NCBI RefSeq assembly: GCF_900116855.1
Contig: NZ_UETD01000012.1
Location: 41,882 to 105,881 of the forward strand
From: Ruminococcus flavefaciens
GTDB lineage: Bacteria > Bacillota > Clostridia > Oscillospirales > Ruminococcaceae
Length of the DNA stretch: 64,000 bases
Direction of reading: 5' to 3'
The notes under the pieces were generated by a model. It was not told the DNA's origin and did no database searches. It saw only the letters and a list, made by a program, of their open reading frames with translations. Below, piece by piece: positions 40,852-48,064 of the stretch (its first letter is position 1; the number at the start of each line of letters is the position of its first letter). The translations under genes and the position numbers were made by a program.

Positions 40852-40955
40852 GCGTTTTTTATGCGATGACCAGTTATTCCTTGCAGAATAATCCATCGTT
40901 TTCACGGTTTGCGGGCTTGTTTTCAATGTATTGCCATGCACCGCAGTATTCAAAT

Positions 40956-41336
40956 TCATTCCGCCCAGCCCGATATCTCAAACAGCTCACCGAACAGCTC
41001 CACATGGACATAATTTTCCATATAGCCGTCATCGGTGCCTGTCTCGAAGCAGACCACAGTCTCGTCCTCGTCGATATCCACATAGACGTTTCTCAGCTTC
41101 AGCAGCTTTGCGAGAGCCTCGGCGTTTCCGCCCTCATAGAAGCCGTCGTCGATAAGCATTGCTGCTATGGTGCTTCTGCCGCCGTCCAGCCTTGCCAGCT
41201 TTTTGGCTATATCCGAGAGGTTGGCGATGATAGTCTCCTCGCTGTCGGTATAGAAGCGGACTGTCATCATCTCGTCCCATAGCTTATAGGGCAGCTCGTA
41301 GGCTTCCTCCCTCTGGTTGTAGCTGATATTGCTCAT
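40956..41336 (-). CDS. unknown small acidic protein in the thrS T-box operon
   Basis: Unrecognised 126-residue acidic protein with a mixed helix/strand pattern. The N-terminus reads NISYNQREEAYELPYKLWDEM and a later part reads VYVDIDEDETVVCFETGT. There is no membrane segment and no signal peptide. GGGGAGGTGA precedes the ATG at 41336 (MSNISYN). The gene starts 30 bases after the T-box terminator, so its expression should rise when tRNA-Thr is uncharged. thrS follows after 159 bases. The fold may resemble small immunity or DUF2004-type proteins, but this is weak. Confidence 0.72.
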   Translation of the reverse strand: MSNISYNQREEAYELPYKLWDEMMTVRFYTDSEETIIANLSDIAKKLARLDGGRSTIAAMLIDDGFYEGGNAEALAKLLKLRNVYVDIDEDETVVCFETGTDDGYMENYVHVELFGELFEISGWAE

Positions 41337-41364
41337 CTTGTCACCTCCCCGAAGACAGAATAAC

Positions 41365-41604
41365 AAAAAAGCCCCTTACGCCTGTAATTAGGCACAAGGG
41401 ACGATAGTCTACCGTGGTTCCACCCTGATTCACACGGAGCTTTCTCCGTATCTCAAGTGCTCTGTAACGGGAGCTCCCGACGCTTATTGGGCGCACTCAG
41501 AGGCGGTGTGCTGTATATCCTTTGCCGTGCAGCCTTGCACCGAACGGCTGCTCTCTGTAACGGCTGGGGAAAAGCCTTCCTCATCGACGTTTTACGGGAT
41601 ATTG
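41365..41604 (-). promoter_or_regulatory. T-box riboswitch, threonine type
   Basis: Leader RNA that binds uncharged tRNA and prevents termination. On the minus strand I see an AGAGAGC...GGTGCAA apical part of stem I. A specifier region reads CACACCGCCTCTGAGT, so the codon is ACA or ACC and both are threonine. The T-box sequence AGGGTGGAACCACGG lies at 41426-41412. The terminator hairpin, CCCTTGTGCC with the GGCGTAAGGGG side and a T-run, occupies about 41400-41365. The downstream genes are a small unknown gene and thrS, which fits. Confidence 0.92.
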
Positions 41605-41611
41605 TACACTT

Positions 41612-41640
41612 ATCTTAGCACAGATTTTACTATTTGTCAA
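41612..41640 (-). promoter_or_regulatory. promoter of the T-box operon
   Basis: Minus-strand TTGACA (41640-41635), 17-base spacer, TAAGAT (41617-41612), placed directly before the T-box leader. Confidence 0.8.
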
Positions 41641-41724
41641 GAGGGAAAAGTGTGAAATCCAAGTTTTTCCGCAATGGATTAAACATTCTGTTGAAACTCA
41701 CGTTAAAAACCACAAAATAACGGG

Positions 41725-41753
41725 TTGAAATAGTTTGAAATCTGTGGTATAAT
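41725..41753 (+). promoter_or_regulatory. promoter of the kinase-ppk operon
   Basis: TTGAAA (41725-41730), 17-base spacer, perfect TATAAT (41748-41753). Confidence 0.8.
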
Positions 41754-41835
41754 ATTAATGTATAATCAAATCACGGTCAGAAAAAGAGACGAAAATAATA
41801 AAACGTCTTAATGACTGAGAATAAGGGAGATATGC

Positions 41836-42756
41836 ATGAACATCGAGATCGCAAGAATAAATCAGGGGATAGAGAAAGACCCTAAGGAATACGTCAGGAC
41901 CATCAATGAGGACTACCTCTACAAGCTCAGCAAGATAGCTGACGATATAGCCGAAAACCGCAATGAAAAGCCTGTTGTGCTGCTGTCGGGACCCTCGGGC
42001 TCGGGCAAGACCACAACGGCTATGATGATAGAAAAGCTCCTCGATGAAAGGGGACTCCAGACCCACACCCTCTCCATGGACAACTGGTTCTGTCCGCTGA
42101 CAGAGGCTGAGAAGGCTCTTGCCGCTGAGGGCAAGATGGACCTTGAATCCCCTCTCCGCGTGGACAGCCAGCTCCTCAACCAGCAGATAGAAGCCATAAG
42201 CGCCTGCCGCGAGATAGAGCTCCCCAAGTACAACTTCAAGACCTCTACACGCACAGGCTCGGGCAAGAAATTCAAGCGCAACAAGGGCGAGATAGTTATA
42301 TTTGAAGGCATACACGCCCTCAATCCCTCGGTAATAACCGTTCCCGACACCATGATAAGCAAGATATACGTCAGCGTCCGCACGAGGATATCGGGCGACG
42401 GGATACTCCTTCACCCGTCAAGAGTACGTCTTATGCGCCGCATGATAAGAGACAAGAACTTCCGCAAGCGCTCTCTCCGCGAGACCATGAATATGTTCCA
42501 CAGCGTGGAGGCAGGAGAGAACAAATACATAATGCCCTACAAGTACCGCTCGGACTACGATGTGGACACCTTTATGGCGTATGAGCTCTCCGCTTACAGA
42601 AACGACCTGCTCACTCAGCTTGAGGAGATGCTTGATGTCCCCGAGATAGCCGAGTCCGTAAAGGTACTGGAGCAGCTTGTTCCCCTGAGCAAAAAGGACA
42701 TTTCCCCCGACTCGCTCATATGCGAATTCATAGGCAACGGACAGTTCAAATACTGA
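41836..42756 (+). CDS. uridine-kinase/phosphoribulokinase-like P-loop protein
   Basis: Predicted small-molecule kinase of 306 residues. The P-loop GPSGSGKTT is at 52-60, DNWF follows in the substrate position, and VIFEGIHALNP gives the Walker B-like strand seen in uridine kinases. There is an N-terminal extension of about 45 residues and a longer C-terminus than plain uridine kinase. Similar proteins in Clostridia carry this extended form; their substrate is not established. AGGGAG precedes the ATG. ppk1 starts 18 bases later, so the two are co-transcribed. Confidence 0.85.
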   Translation: MNIEIARINQGIEKDPKEYVRTINEDYLYKLSKIADDIAENRNEKPVVLLSGPSGSGKTTTAMMIEKLLDERGLQTHTLSMDNWFCPLTEAEKALAAEGKMDLESPLRVDSQLLNQQIEAISACREIELPKYNFKTSTRTGSGKKFKRNKGEIVIFEGIHALNPSVITVPDTMISKIYVSVRTRISGDGILLHPSRVRLMRRMIRDKNFRKRSLRETMNMFHSVEAGENKYIMPYKYRSDYDVDTFMAYELSAYRNDLLTQLEEMLDVPEIAESVKVLEQLVPLSKKDISPDSLICEFIGNGQFKY

Positions 42757-42774
42757 TAACAAGGGAGACTATAT

Positions 42775-44982
42775 ATGGAATATCTTGAAAACAGAGAGCT
42801 GTCATGGCTCAAATTCAACAAAAGAGTACTGGAGGAGGCAACAGACCCCGATACTCCGCTGCTTGAGCGGCTCTCATTCTCTGCTATATACCAGAGTAAT
42901 CTGGACGAATTCTTCATGGTCCGCGTGGGCTCTGTCACAGACAAAGCCAAGAGCGAGGGCAAGAAAAAGGATAAATTCTCGGGCATGAACGCTGCCCAGC
43001 AGCTCGATGCCATATTCACCGCTGTACGCAGGCTCCAGCCCTCAGTGGAGGAGGCTCTCCGCAGCACTATGAAAGAGCTGGCTCCCTACGGCTTTGAGCA
43101 CGTTACCTTCGACAAGGCGACCAAGGAGGAGCAGACCTTCCTTGAGCTCTATTTCAAGCGTGAACTGAAGCCCTTTATATCGGGAATAGTGGTCAACGAC
43201 GCGCTGCCCTTCCCCTTTCTCAAAAACAAGTATATCTACGCAGTTGTGCAGCTTGGCGCCAAAAAGGGCGTATCCATAGGCGTTATCCCCGCCTCCACCA
43301 GCCGCTCCGAGAGGATAATCCACCTTGGCAGGGACGGCAAGAGGTTCATACTGGAGGAGGAGGTAATCCTCCGCTTCGCACACCTGCTGTTCAAGAACTA
43401 CAAGGTCATGGACCGCGCTCTCATCAGAGTCACCAGAAGCGCCGATATCATGGTATCAGGCAGAGGTCCCGAGTTCCGCCAGCGCATGGAGGAGCTTGTT
43501 GACAAGCGACAGAAGCTGGCACCCGTACGCCTTGAGATATCCGACGTCTTCAACCGCACTGCTCTGGACTACCTCTGCAAGAAGCTGAAGCTGAAAAACG
43601 TCAATGTTTTCACCTCCCGTATCCCTCTTGACCTTTCCTACCTCTATACTTTGCAGGAATACGACGAGGACCCCAAGCTCCATTACGCCCCCAGAACGCC
43701 CAGAAAGCCCGCGGCTCTGTCGGACACAAGACCCGTTTTCTCACAGGTAAAGTCAAAGGATATGCTGCTCAGCTTCCCCTTTGAGTCCATGAATCTGTCC
43801 TTTATAAGGCTCCTTCAGGAGTCCGCCAACGACCCCAAGGTCACTTCCATAAAGATAACCCTCTACCGCCTCGCAAGGAACAGCAAGGTCATCGACGCTC
43901 TCTGCACTGCCGCCGAGCAGGGCAAGGAGGTACTGGTCATGATAGAGCTCCGCGCAAGGTTCGATGAGGAGAACAATATCGAATGGTCAAAGCAGCTTCA
44001 GGAGGCCGGAGTCAAGGTCATCTACGGTCCCAAGGACTTCAAGGCTCACTCAAAGCTTCTGCTCATCACCCGTAAGGCTCAGGGCGGCGGCTTCGACTAT
44101 GTGACACAGATAGGCACGGGCAACTATAACGAAAAGACCGCTGCGCTCTACACTGACCTCATGCTCCTCACCGCCGACAGGGACATCGCTGCCGACGCCG
44201 AGGCTGTATTCTCGGGACTGCTCAACGGTACCTTCGTTGAGAACACCAACAAGCTCCTTGTGTCTCCTCTTGCTCTCAGACCTCAGGTTCTGGAGCTCAT
44301 GGACGGACAGATAGAGCTGGCTAAAAACGGCGGAAAGGGCTATATCGCCGCAAAGGTGAACTCCCTCAACGACCCTGTCATCATCGACAAGCTGGTCGAG
44401 GCTTCGCAGGCAGGGGTAAAGATAGAGCTCATAGTCCGCGGACTCTGCTGCCTTATCGCAGGAGTGCAGGGCTATACCGAGAATATCACCGTCCGCAGCA
44501 TCGTGGGACGCTTCCTCGAGCACAGCCGTATATTCATCTTCGGCGAGGACAGTCCCGACCAGAAGATATACATAGGCTCAGCCGACTATATGAGCAGGAA
44601 CACTGTCCGCAGAGTAGAGGTGGCTGCACCCATTGAGGACGAGCGCCTCAGAAGACGTATCCGCGAGATGTTCCGCGTGCTCATGCACGATAACGTCAAG
44701 GCAAGGATAATGCTCAGCGACGGCAGGTATATCCGCGAGCGCAGGAACGCTGATACTCCCCTCAATTCGCAGGAGTACTTCTATGACGAGGCTTACAGAC
44801 GCCTTGAGGACAAGACCGCAAGACAGGAGCAGCTCCGCGTGAACCGCGAAAAGGGCGCTGCAAAGAAAAAGGCAGCTGCGAAAAAAACCAAGACTGCTGC
44901 AAAAAAGACAGCCGCAAAAGCTGCCGCCGATACTTCCCCCAAGCCCGCTGCAAAGCGCGGAAGGAAGAAAAAGTCCTCATAA
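42775..44982 (+). CDS. ppk1: polyphosphate kinase with basic C-terminal tail
   Basis: Polymerises the terminal phosphate of ATP into inorganic polyphosphate. The 735-residue protein starts with the family signature NRELSWLKFNKRVLEEA. Phosphorylated His425 lies in KAHSKLLLI and His583 in LEHSRIFIF. RIGTGNYNEKTA-type and IGSADYMSRN segments complete the PLD-like active site. After about residue 695 it adds a tail rich in Lys and Ala (AKKTKTAAKKTAAK, then RGRKKKSS), similar to histone H1 or HU tails. The tail is not part of PPK1 in most bacteria. AGGGAG precedes the ATG, and the kinase gene is directly upstream. Confidence 0.97.
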   Translation: MEYLENRELSWLKFNKRVLEEATDPDTPLLERLSFSAIYQSNLDEFFMVRVGSVTDKAKSEGKKKDKFSGMNAAQQLDAIFTAVRRLQPSVEEALRSTMKELAPYGFEHVTFDKATKEEQTFLELYFKRELKPFISGIVVNDALPFPFLKNKYIYAVVQLGAKKGVSIGVIPASTSRSERIIHLGRDGKRFILEEEVILRFAHLLFKNYKVMDRALIRVTRSADIMVSGRGPEFRQRMEELVDKRQKLAPVRLEISDVFNRTALDYLCKKLKLKNVNVFTSRIPLDLSYLYTLQEYDEDPKLHYAPRTPRKPAALSDTRPVFSQVKSKDMLLSFPFESMNLSFIRLLQESANDPKVTSIKITLYRLARNSKVIDALCTAAEQGKEVLVMIELRARFDEENNIEWSKQLQEAGVKVIYGPKDFKAHSKLLLITRKAQGGGFDYVTQIGTGNYNEKTAALYTDLMLLTADRDIAADAEAVFSGLLNGTFVENTNKLLVSPLALRPQVLELMDGQIELAKNGGKGYIAAKVNSLNDPVIIDKLVEASQAGVKIELIVRGLCCLIAGVQGYTENITVRSIVGRFLEHSRIFIFGEDSPDQKIYIGSADYMSRNTVRRVEVAAPIEDERLRRRIREMFRVLMHDNVKARIMLSDGRYIRERRNADTPLNSQEYFYDEAYRRLEDKTARQEQLRVNREKGAAKKKAAAKKTKTAAKKTAAKAAADTSPKPAAKRGRKKKSS

Positions 44983-45013
44983 GTCATTTATATGCGAAAA
45001 AGCAATAAAACAC

Positions 45014-45042
45014 TTGAAACTTTGCCGATAATATGATATAAT
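45014..45042 (+). promoter_or_regulatory. pssA promoter
   Basis: TTGAAA (45014-45019), 17-base spacer, TATAAT (45037-45042), 65 bases before the pssA ATG. Confidence 0.75.
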
Positions 45043-45106
45043 ATCTGTTATACTCTATATAAAAAACGGGTATGCGCGGCAAAAAGTTTTATTTGAGGTT
45101 TGGATA

Positions 45107-45748
45107 ATGATTGGATATTATAACTATACGGTTATTCTTACATATATGAGTCTCATCTCGTCTGTCATAGGTATGTTCTTCGCGGCAGGCTTCGGCGGGA
45201 TGGAACGTCACCCCGAATATGCCATAATATGCCTTATGGTGTCGGGACTTTGCGATATGTTCGACGGTAAGGTCGCCCGTACAAAGAAAGACCGCACCGA
45301 ATGCGAAAAGAAATTCGGTATTCAGATAGATTCGCTTTGCGACGCCATCTGCTTCGGCGTCCTGCCCGTGGTCATCGGCTATTCCGTAGGCATGAGAGAC
45401 TGGGCAGACCTTCCCATACTGGTGATATTCCCTCTCTGCGCCGTCATAAGGCTCGCATACTTCAATGTGGCTGAGGAGGAAAGACAGAAAAAGACTGCGG
45501 AAAACCGCAAGGTCTATGAGGGTCTCCCCGTTACCAGCGTGGCACTGATACTCCCCCTGCTTTACAGCTTCCACAAGGATATCGGTGAGTGGTTCCCCGA
45601 GGTGTACGGCGGCGCTCTCCTGCTCATAGCTATCGCCTTCATCACCAGATTCAAGGTCAAGAAGCCCAGTATGAAGACCATGCTCTGCTTTATCGGAGTA
45701 GGTGTGGGCGAGCTTGTCTGGATGCTCTACAAGACCAAAACAAGATGA
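45107..45748 (+). CDS. pssA: CDP-diacylglycerol--serine O-phosphatidyltransferase
   Basis: Membrane enzyme of phospholipid synthesis that makes phosphatidylserine. The 213-residue protein has the CDP-alcohol phosphotransferase motif (MFDGKVAR...GIQIDSLCD, about 47-80), in which the four Asp residues bind metal. Several membrane segments follow (about 88-105, 113-125, 145-160, 170-185, 193-207). Other members of the superfamily make phosphatidylglycerol phosphate or cardiolipin, but the GIQIDSLCDAICFGVLP block favours PssA. GAGG lies upstream. The gene is monocistronic by appearance. Confidence 0.9.
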   Translation: MIGYYNYTVILTYMSLISSVIGMFFAAGFGGMERHPEYAIICLMVSGLCDMFDGKVARTKKDRTECEKKFGIQIDSLCDAICFGVLPVVIGYSVGMRDWADLPILVIFPLCAVIRLAYFNVAEEERQKKTAENRKVYEGLPVTSVALILPLLYSFHKDIGEWFPEVYGGALLLIAIAFITRFKVKKPSMKTMLCFIGVGVGELVWMLYKTKTR

Positions 45749-45839
45749 ACGGAGGGCTGCTGCGGTCTGCGGCAGCCCTTTCGGATTAACATACTTTTTA
45801 CCGTGATGCCTTATTCGGTATCCCATAAGGAGCGTTAAT

Positions 45840-46301
45840 ATGAAAAGTTTTTCCTGCTTTGCATTTCTCGCAGCTGCCATGATGTGTTCTTCAGTATCAT
45901 GCGGCAGCCGCCCCGTCTCCACAGATAGTGTCACTGCCGAGGCAGATGTTCACAACACTATGACAAATGATGAGATAATCTCAGCAGTCACAGGCAACTG
46001 GGAAACAGTTTCCGAGCTCGTTGACGGCAAAGACATCATGACAGACATAAAGAGCTATACCTTCCACGATAACGGCAACGGAGGCTACTTCGACCCCGAG
46101 GGTGTCCCCCACCAGATAGGCTGGAGCATCGGCGAAGGCGGCACCATACAGATATTCTATGTTGAGACAGAACAGCTCTCGGGAAGATATACCCTTACGG
46201 GCGATGAAATGGTCATCACGGAACAGGACGGCGACAAGGTCTGTGAGACCCACCTAAAAAAAGTCGCCGAATTCTCGAACAAAAACATTAAGGAGAGTTG
46301 A
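45840..46301 (+). CDS. small lipoprotein, first of three
   Basis: Predicted lipoprotein of 153 residues. The signal peptide ends in SSVSC (Cys21). The mature part has GNWETVSELVDG, which corresponds to the GKWE start of its relatives, then a strand-rich domain ending in KKVAEF. It lacks the middle G.PLSALF segment seen in the next two. AAGGAG precedes the ATG. The stop is 2 bases before the next gene's start, so the three lipoprotein genes form an operon. Confidence 0.82.
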   Translation: MKSFSCFAFLAAAMMCSSVSCGSRPVSTDSVTAEADVHNTMTNDEIISAVTGNWETVSELVDGKDIMTDIKSYTFHDNGNGGYFDPEGVPHQIGWSIGEGGTIQIFYVETEQLSGRYTLTGDEMVITEQDGDKVCETHLKKVAEFSNKNIKES

Positions 46302-46303
46302 TA

Positions 46304-46789
46304 ATGAAAAGGTTGATTCTGATAGCATCTGCTGCCCTTATGCTCATGTGCTGCGCCATAGGCTGCGGTGCAAAGCGTGACAAGAAGTATGTGGGCAAAT
46401 GGGAAGCCTCGGAGATGATGGTGGACGGTACCAAATACACCGATATGCTGGGAGTTCCGCTGTCTGCCCTGTTCAGCTTTGAGATGACAGGCGACGGCAA
46501 GGTCATCTGGAAGTCGGCTGTGGATAACAAGGTCATCCAGAATGCAAACGAAAATGTGGACATAACATGGAAACAGACCGATGACGATATCATTCAGATA
46601 AGAGTCACCGACCTGACAGGCAAAGACCCCGACAACACAATGGACATGAGATACCGTGACGGAATGCTGGTAATAGAAGAAGAAGGCTCATACATCAATA
46701 TGAAAAAAGTAGATGAATTTACCGAAATAAATCCCGATGATATCAATGCTGCGGCAGGTGTCATCCAGAACTTCGGTATCACGGAATAA
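46304..46789 (+). CDS. small lipoprotein with GKWE domain, second of three
   Basis: Predicted lipoprotein of 161 residues with lipobox CAIGC. The mature domain starts with VGKWEASEMMVDG and holds GVPLSALFSFEM, then a DITWKQTDDD strand and an NMKKVDEF end. The same landmarks occur in the lipoproteins at 351-974 and 46802-47716. I chose the ATG at 46304, with AAGGAG upstream, rather than the TTG at 46298. Confidence 0.85.
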   Translation: MKRLILIASAALMLMCCAIGCGAKRDKKYVGKWEASEMMVDGTKYTDMLGVPLSALFSFEMTGDGKVIWKSAVDNKVIQNANENVDITWKQTDDDIIQIRVTDLTGKDPDNTMDMRYRDGMLVIEEEGSYINMKKVDEFTEINPDDINAAAGVIQNFGITE

Positions 46790-46801
46790 CAGGAGTTTAT
46801 C

Positions 46802-47716
46802 ATGAAAAAACTATTTTGCTATTGTATGACAGCTGCCCTGATAGCAGGATGCAGCTTCGGCTGCAGCGGCAAGGGCTCGGGCAAAAACAGCAGCTCCTCC
46901 GCAGTTTCGGAGCCTGTTTCGGAAAGTACCGTCGTAAATAACGCGGCAAGACCTTTCCTCGGAAAATGGGAAGCCTATAAGGCTTTCGTTCTTGATGAGG
47001 AGTACGAGGACGAGTATGCAGGATATCCCCTCAGTGCCCTTATGAAGCTGGAGATCTTCGAGGATCACACAGCAGCTATCACCACAGCCACCAACCCAAG
47101 ACGCAAGGACTACACCAACGACTATTACAAATGGAACATCACCACCGAGGACGGCAATGATACTCTCCATATCAACAGTCCCGAGGACAACTACGACTGC
47201 CGCATAGAGCAGGGACAGCTTATAGTCACCTATACCGACGCAAATGACGGTTCTGTGATCTACCTGCTGCCTGTGGATAAGTTCAGCGAAAACCAGTCCA
47301 CTACGGAGGCAGGTCTCGATAAGGTAGACTTCAGCGGATATTACGGCAAATGGGAGTCAGAGGAAGCCACCGCCGAAGGCGAGACATACACCGAGACCAT
47401 GGGAGATTATCCGATCAACGTTGCATTCAGACTGGAGCTCAGAGGTGACAGCAGCGCGACTCTGTCCGTGTTCGGCGAGTCCATGGATTACGAGTGGGAG
47501 CCCGATAAAAAGGATGAGCTCTATATGTGGGACGACTATGAGGGCTTCTCCATAAAAACAGACGGCGACAGGCTCGTACTGGACAATGAATACGGTCTGG
47601 TGATAAAGCTCCGCAAGGTAGAGGAGTTTGAGGATTATGACTTCTCAGCCGCCGCGGACTCAGCTCCCGACGATGACGCTATCCTCTATCCCGAGGAGCC
47701 TGAGGAAACTACCTGA
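46802..47716 (+). CDS. lipoprotein with two GKWE domains
   Basis: Predicted lipoprotein of 304 residues. The lipobox is IAGC (Cys18). Two tandem copies of the domain are visible. The first begins FLGKWEAYKAFV and has GYPLSALMKLEIFEDHTA; the second begins YYGKWESEEATAEG and has DYPINVAFRLELRGDSSA. Each ends in an LRKV/LPVDKF-type strand. The C-terminal tail is acidic (DDDAILYPEEPEE). AGGAG precedes the ATG. Domain duplication inside a run of paralogues suggests recent expansion of this family. Confidence 0.85.
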   Translation: MKKLFCYCMTAALIAGCSFGCSGKGSGKNSSSSAVSEPVSESTVVNNAARPFLGKWEAYKAFVLDEEYEDEYAGYPLSALMKLEIFEDHTAAITTATNPRRKDYTNDYYKWNITTEDGNDTLHINSPEDNYDCRIEQGQLIVTYTDANDGSVIYLLPVDKFSENQSTTEAGLDKVDFSGYYGKWESEEATAEGETYTETMGDYPINVAFRLELRGDSSATLSVFGESMDYEWEPDKKDELYMWDDYEGFSIKTDGDRLVLDNEYGLVIKLRKVEEFEDYDFSAAADSAPDDDAILYPEEPEETT

Positions 47717-47754
47717 CGTCTTTTTCCCGATTTTTATGCAAATACACAGGCTTT

Positions 47755-47793
47755 GCCCCGAGACGGTCTTTGGATCGCTTCGGGGCTATTTTT
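47755..47793 (+). terminator. terminator of the lipoprotein operon
   Basis: Stem with outer arms GCCCCGA and TCGGGGC (47755-47786) followed by a T-run. Confidence 0.85.
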
Positions 47794-47832
47794 GTTCCGG
47801 ACATATTTTTCACTGTCCGCCATCACCGGTAT

Positions 47833-47861
47833 TTGACTTTATCCCCTATAAATGGTATAAT
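47833..47861 (+). promoter_or_regulatory. iorA promoter
   Basis: TTGACT (47833-47838), 17-base spacer, perfect TATAAT (47856-47861). The start codon is 200 bases downstream because a MITE-like element sits in the leader. Confidence 0.8.
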
Positions 47862-47893
47862 TATATTAAGTATGGACTTTTTGAAGTATTAAA

Positions 47894-48050
47894 GGGCATC
47901 TCTAAAAATCCATTTCAGTAAGAAAAATCAGATAGGTGCGGAAGATGCAAGGAAAGCTCCCGAAGGCGTGCTGTCGCACTGCGAGGGAGGTTGACGCAGC
48001 AGATGCCGTGCATAGCTGGTTTTCCTTGGAAGGGGTTTTTAGAGATACCC
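47894..48050. mobile_element. MITE-like element in the iorA leader
   Basis: About 157 bases bounded by ~18-base inverted repeats (left GGGCATCTCTAAAAATCC; right complement GGGTATCTCTAAAAACCC). Both ends are flanked by TAAA (47890-47893 and 48051-48054), which looks like a target-site duplication. It encodes no transposase. The right end touches the iorA ribosome site (AAAGGAGG). It is probably a non-autonomous relative of an insertion sequence; no parent element is in the window. Confidence 0.75.
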
Positions 48051-48064
48051 TAAAGGAGGATACT

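Noticed and set aside
45089-45934. 281-residue minus-strand frame
   Set aside because: Opposite pssA and the first lipoprotein; no ribosome site, no motif.
47936-48064. N-terminal extension of iorA
   Set aside because: The extra residues are encoded by the MITE-like element and the true ATG follows AAAGGAGG.
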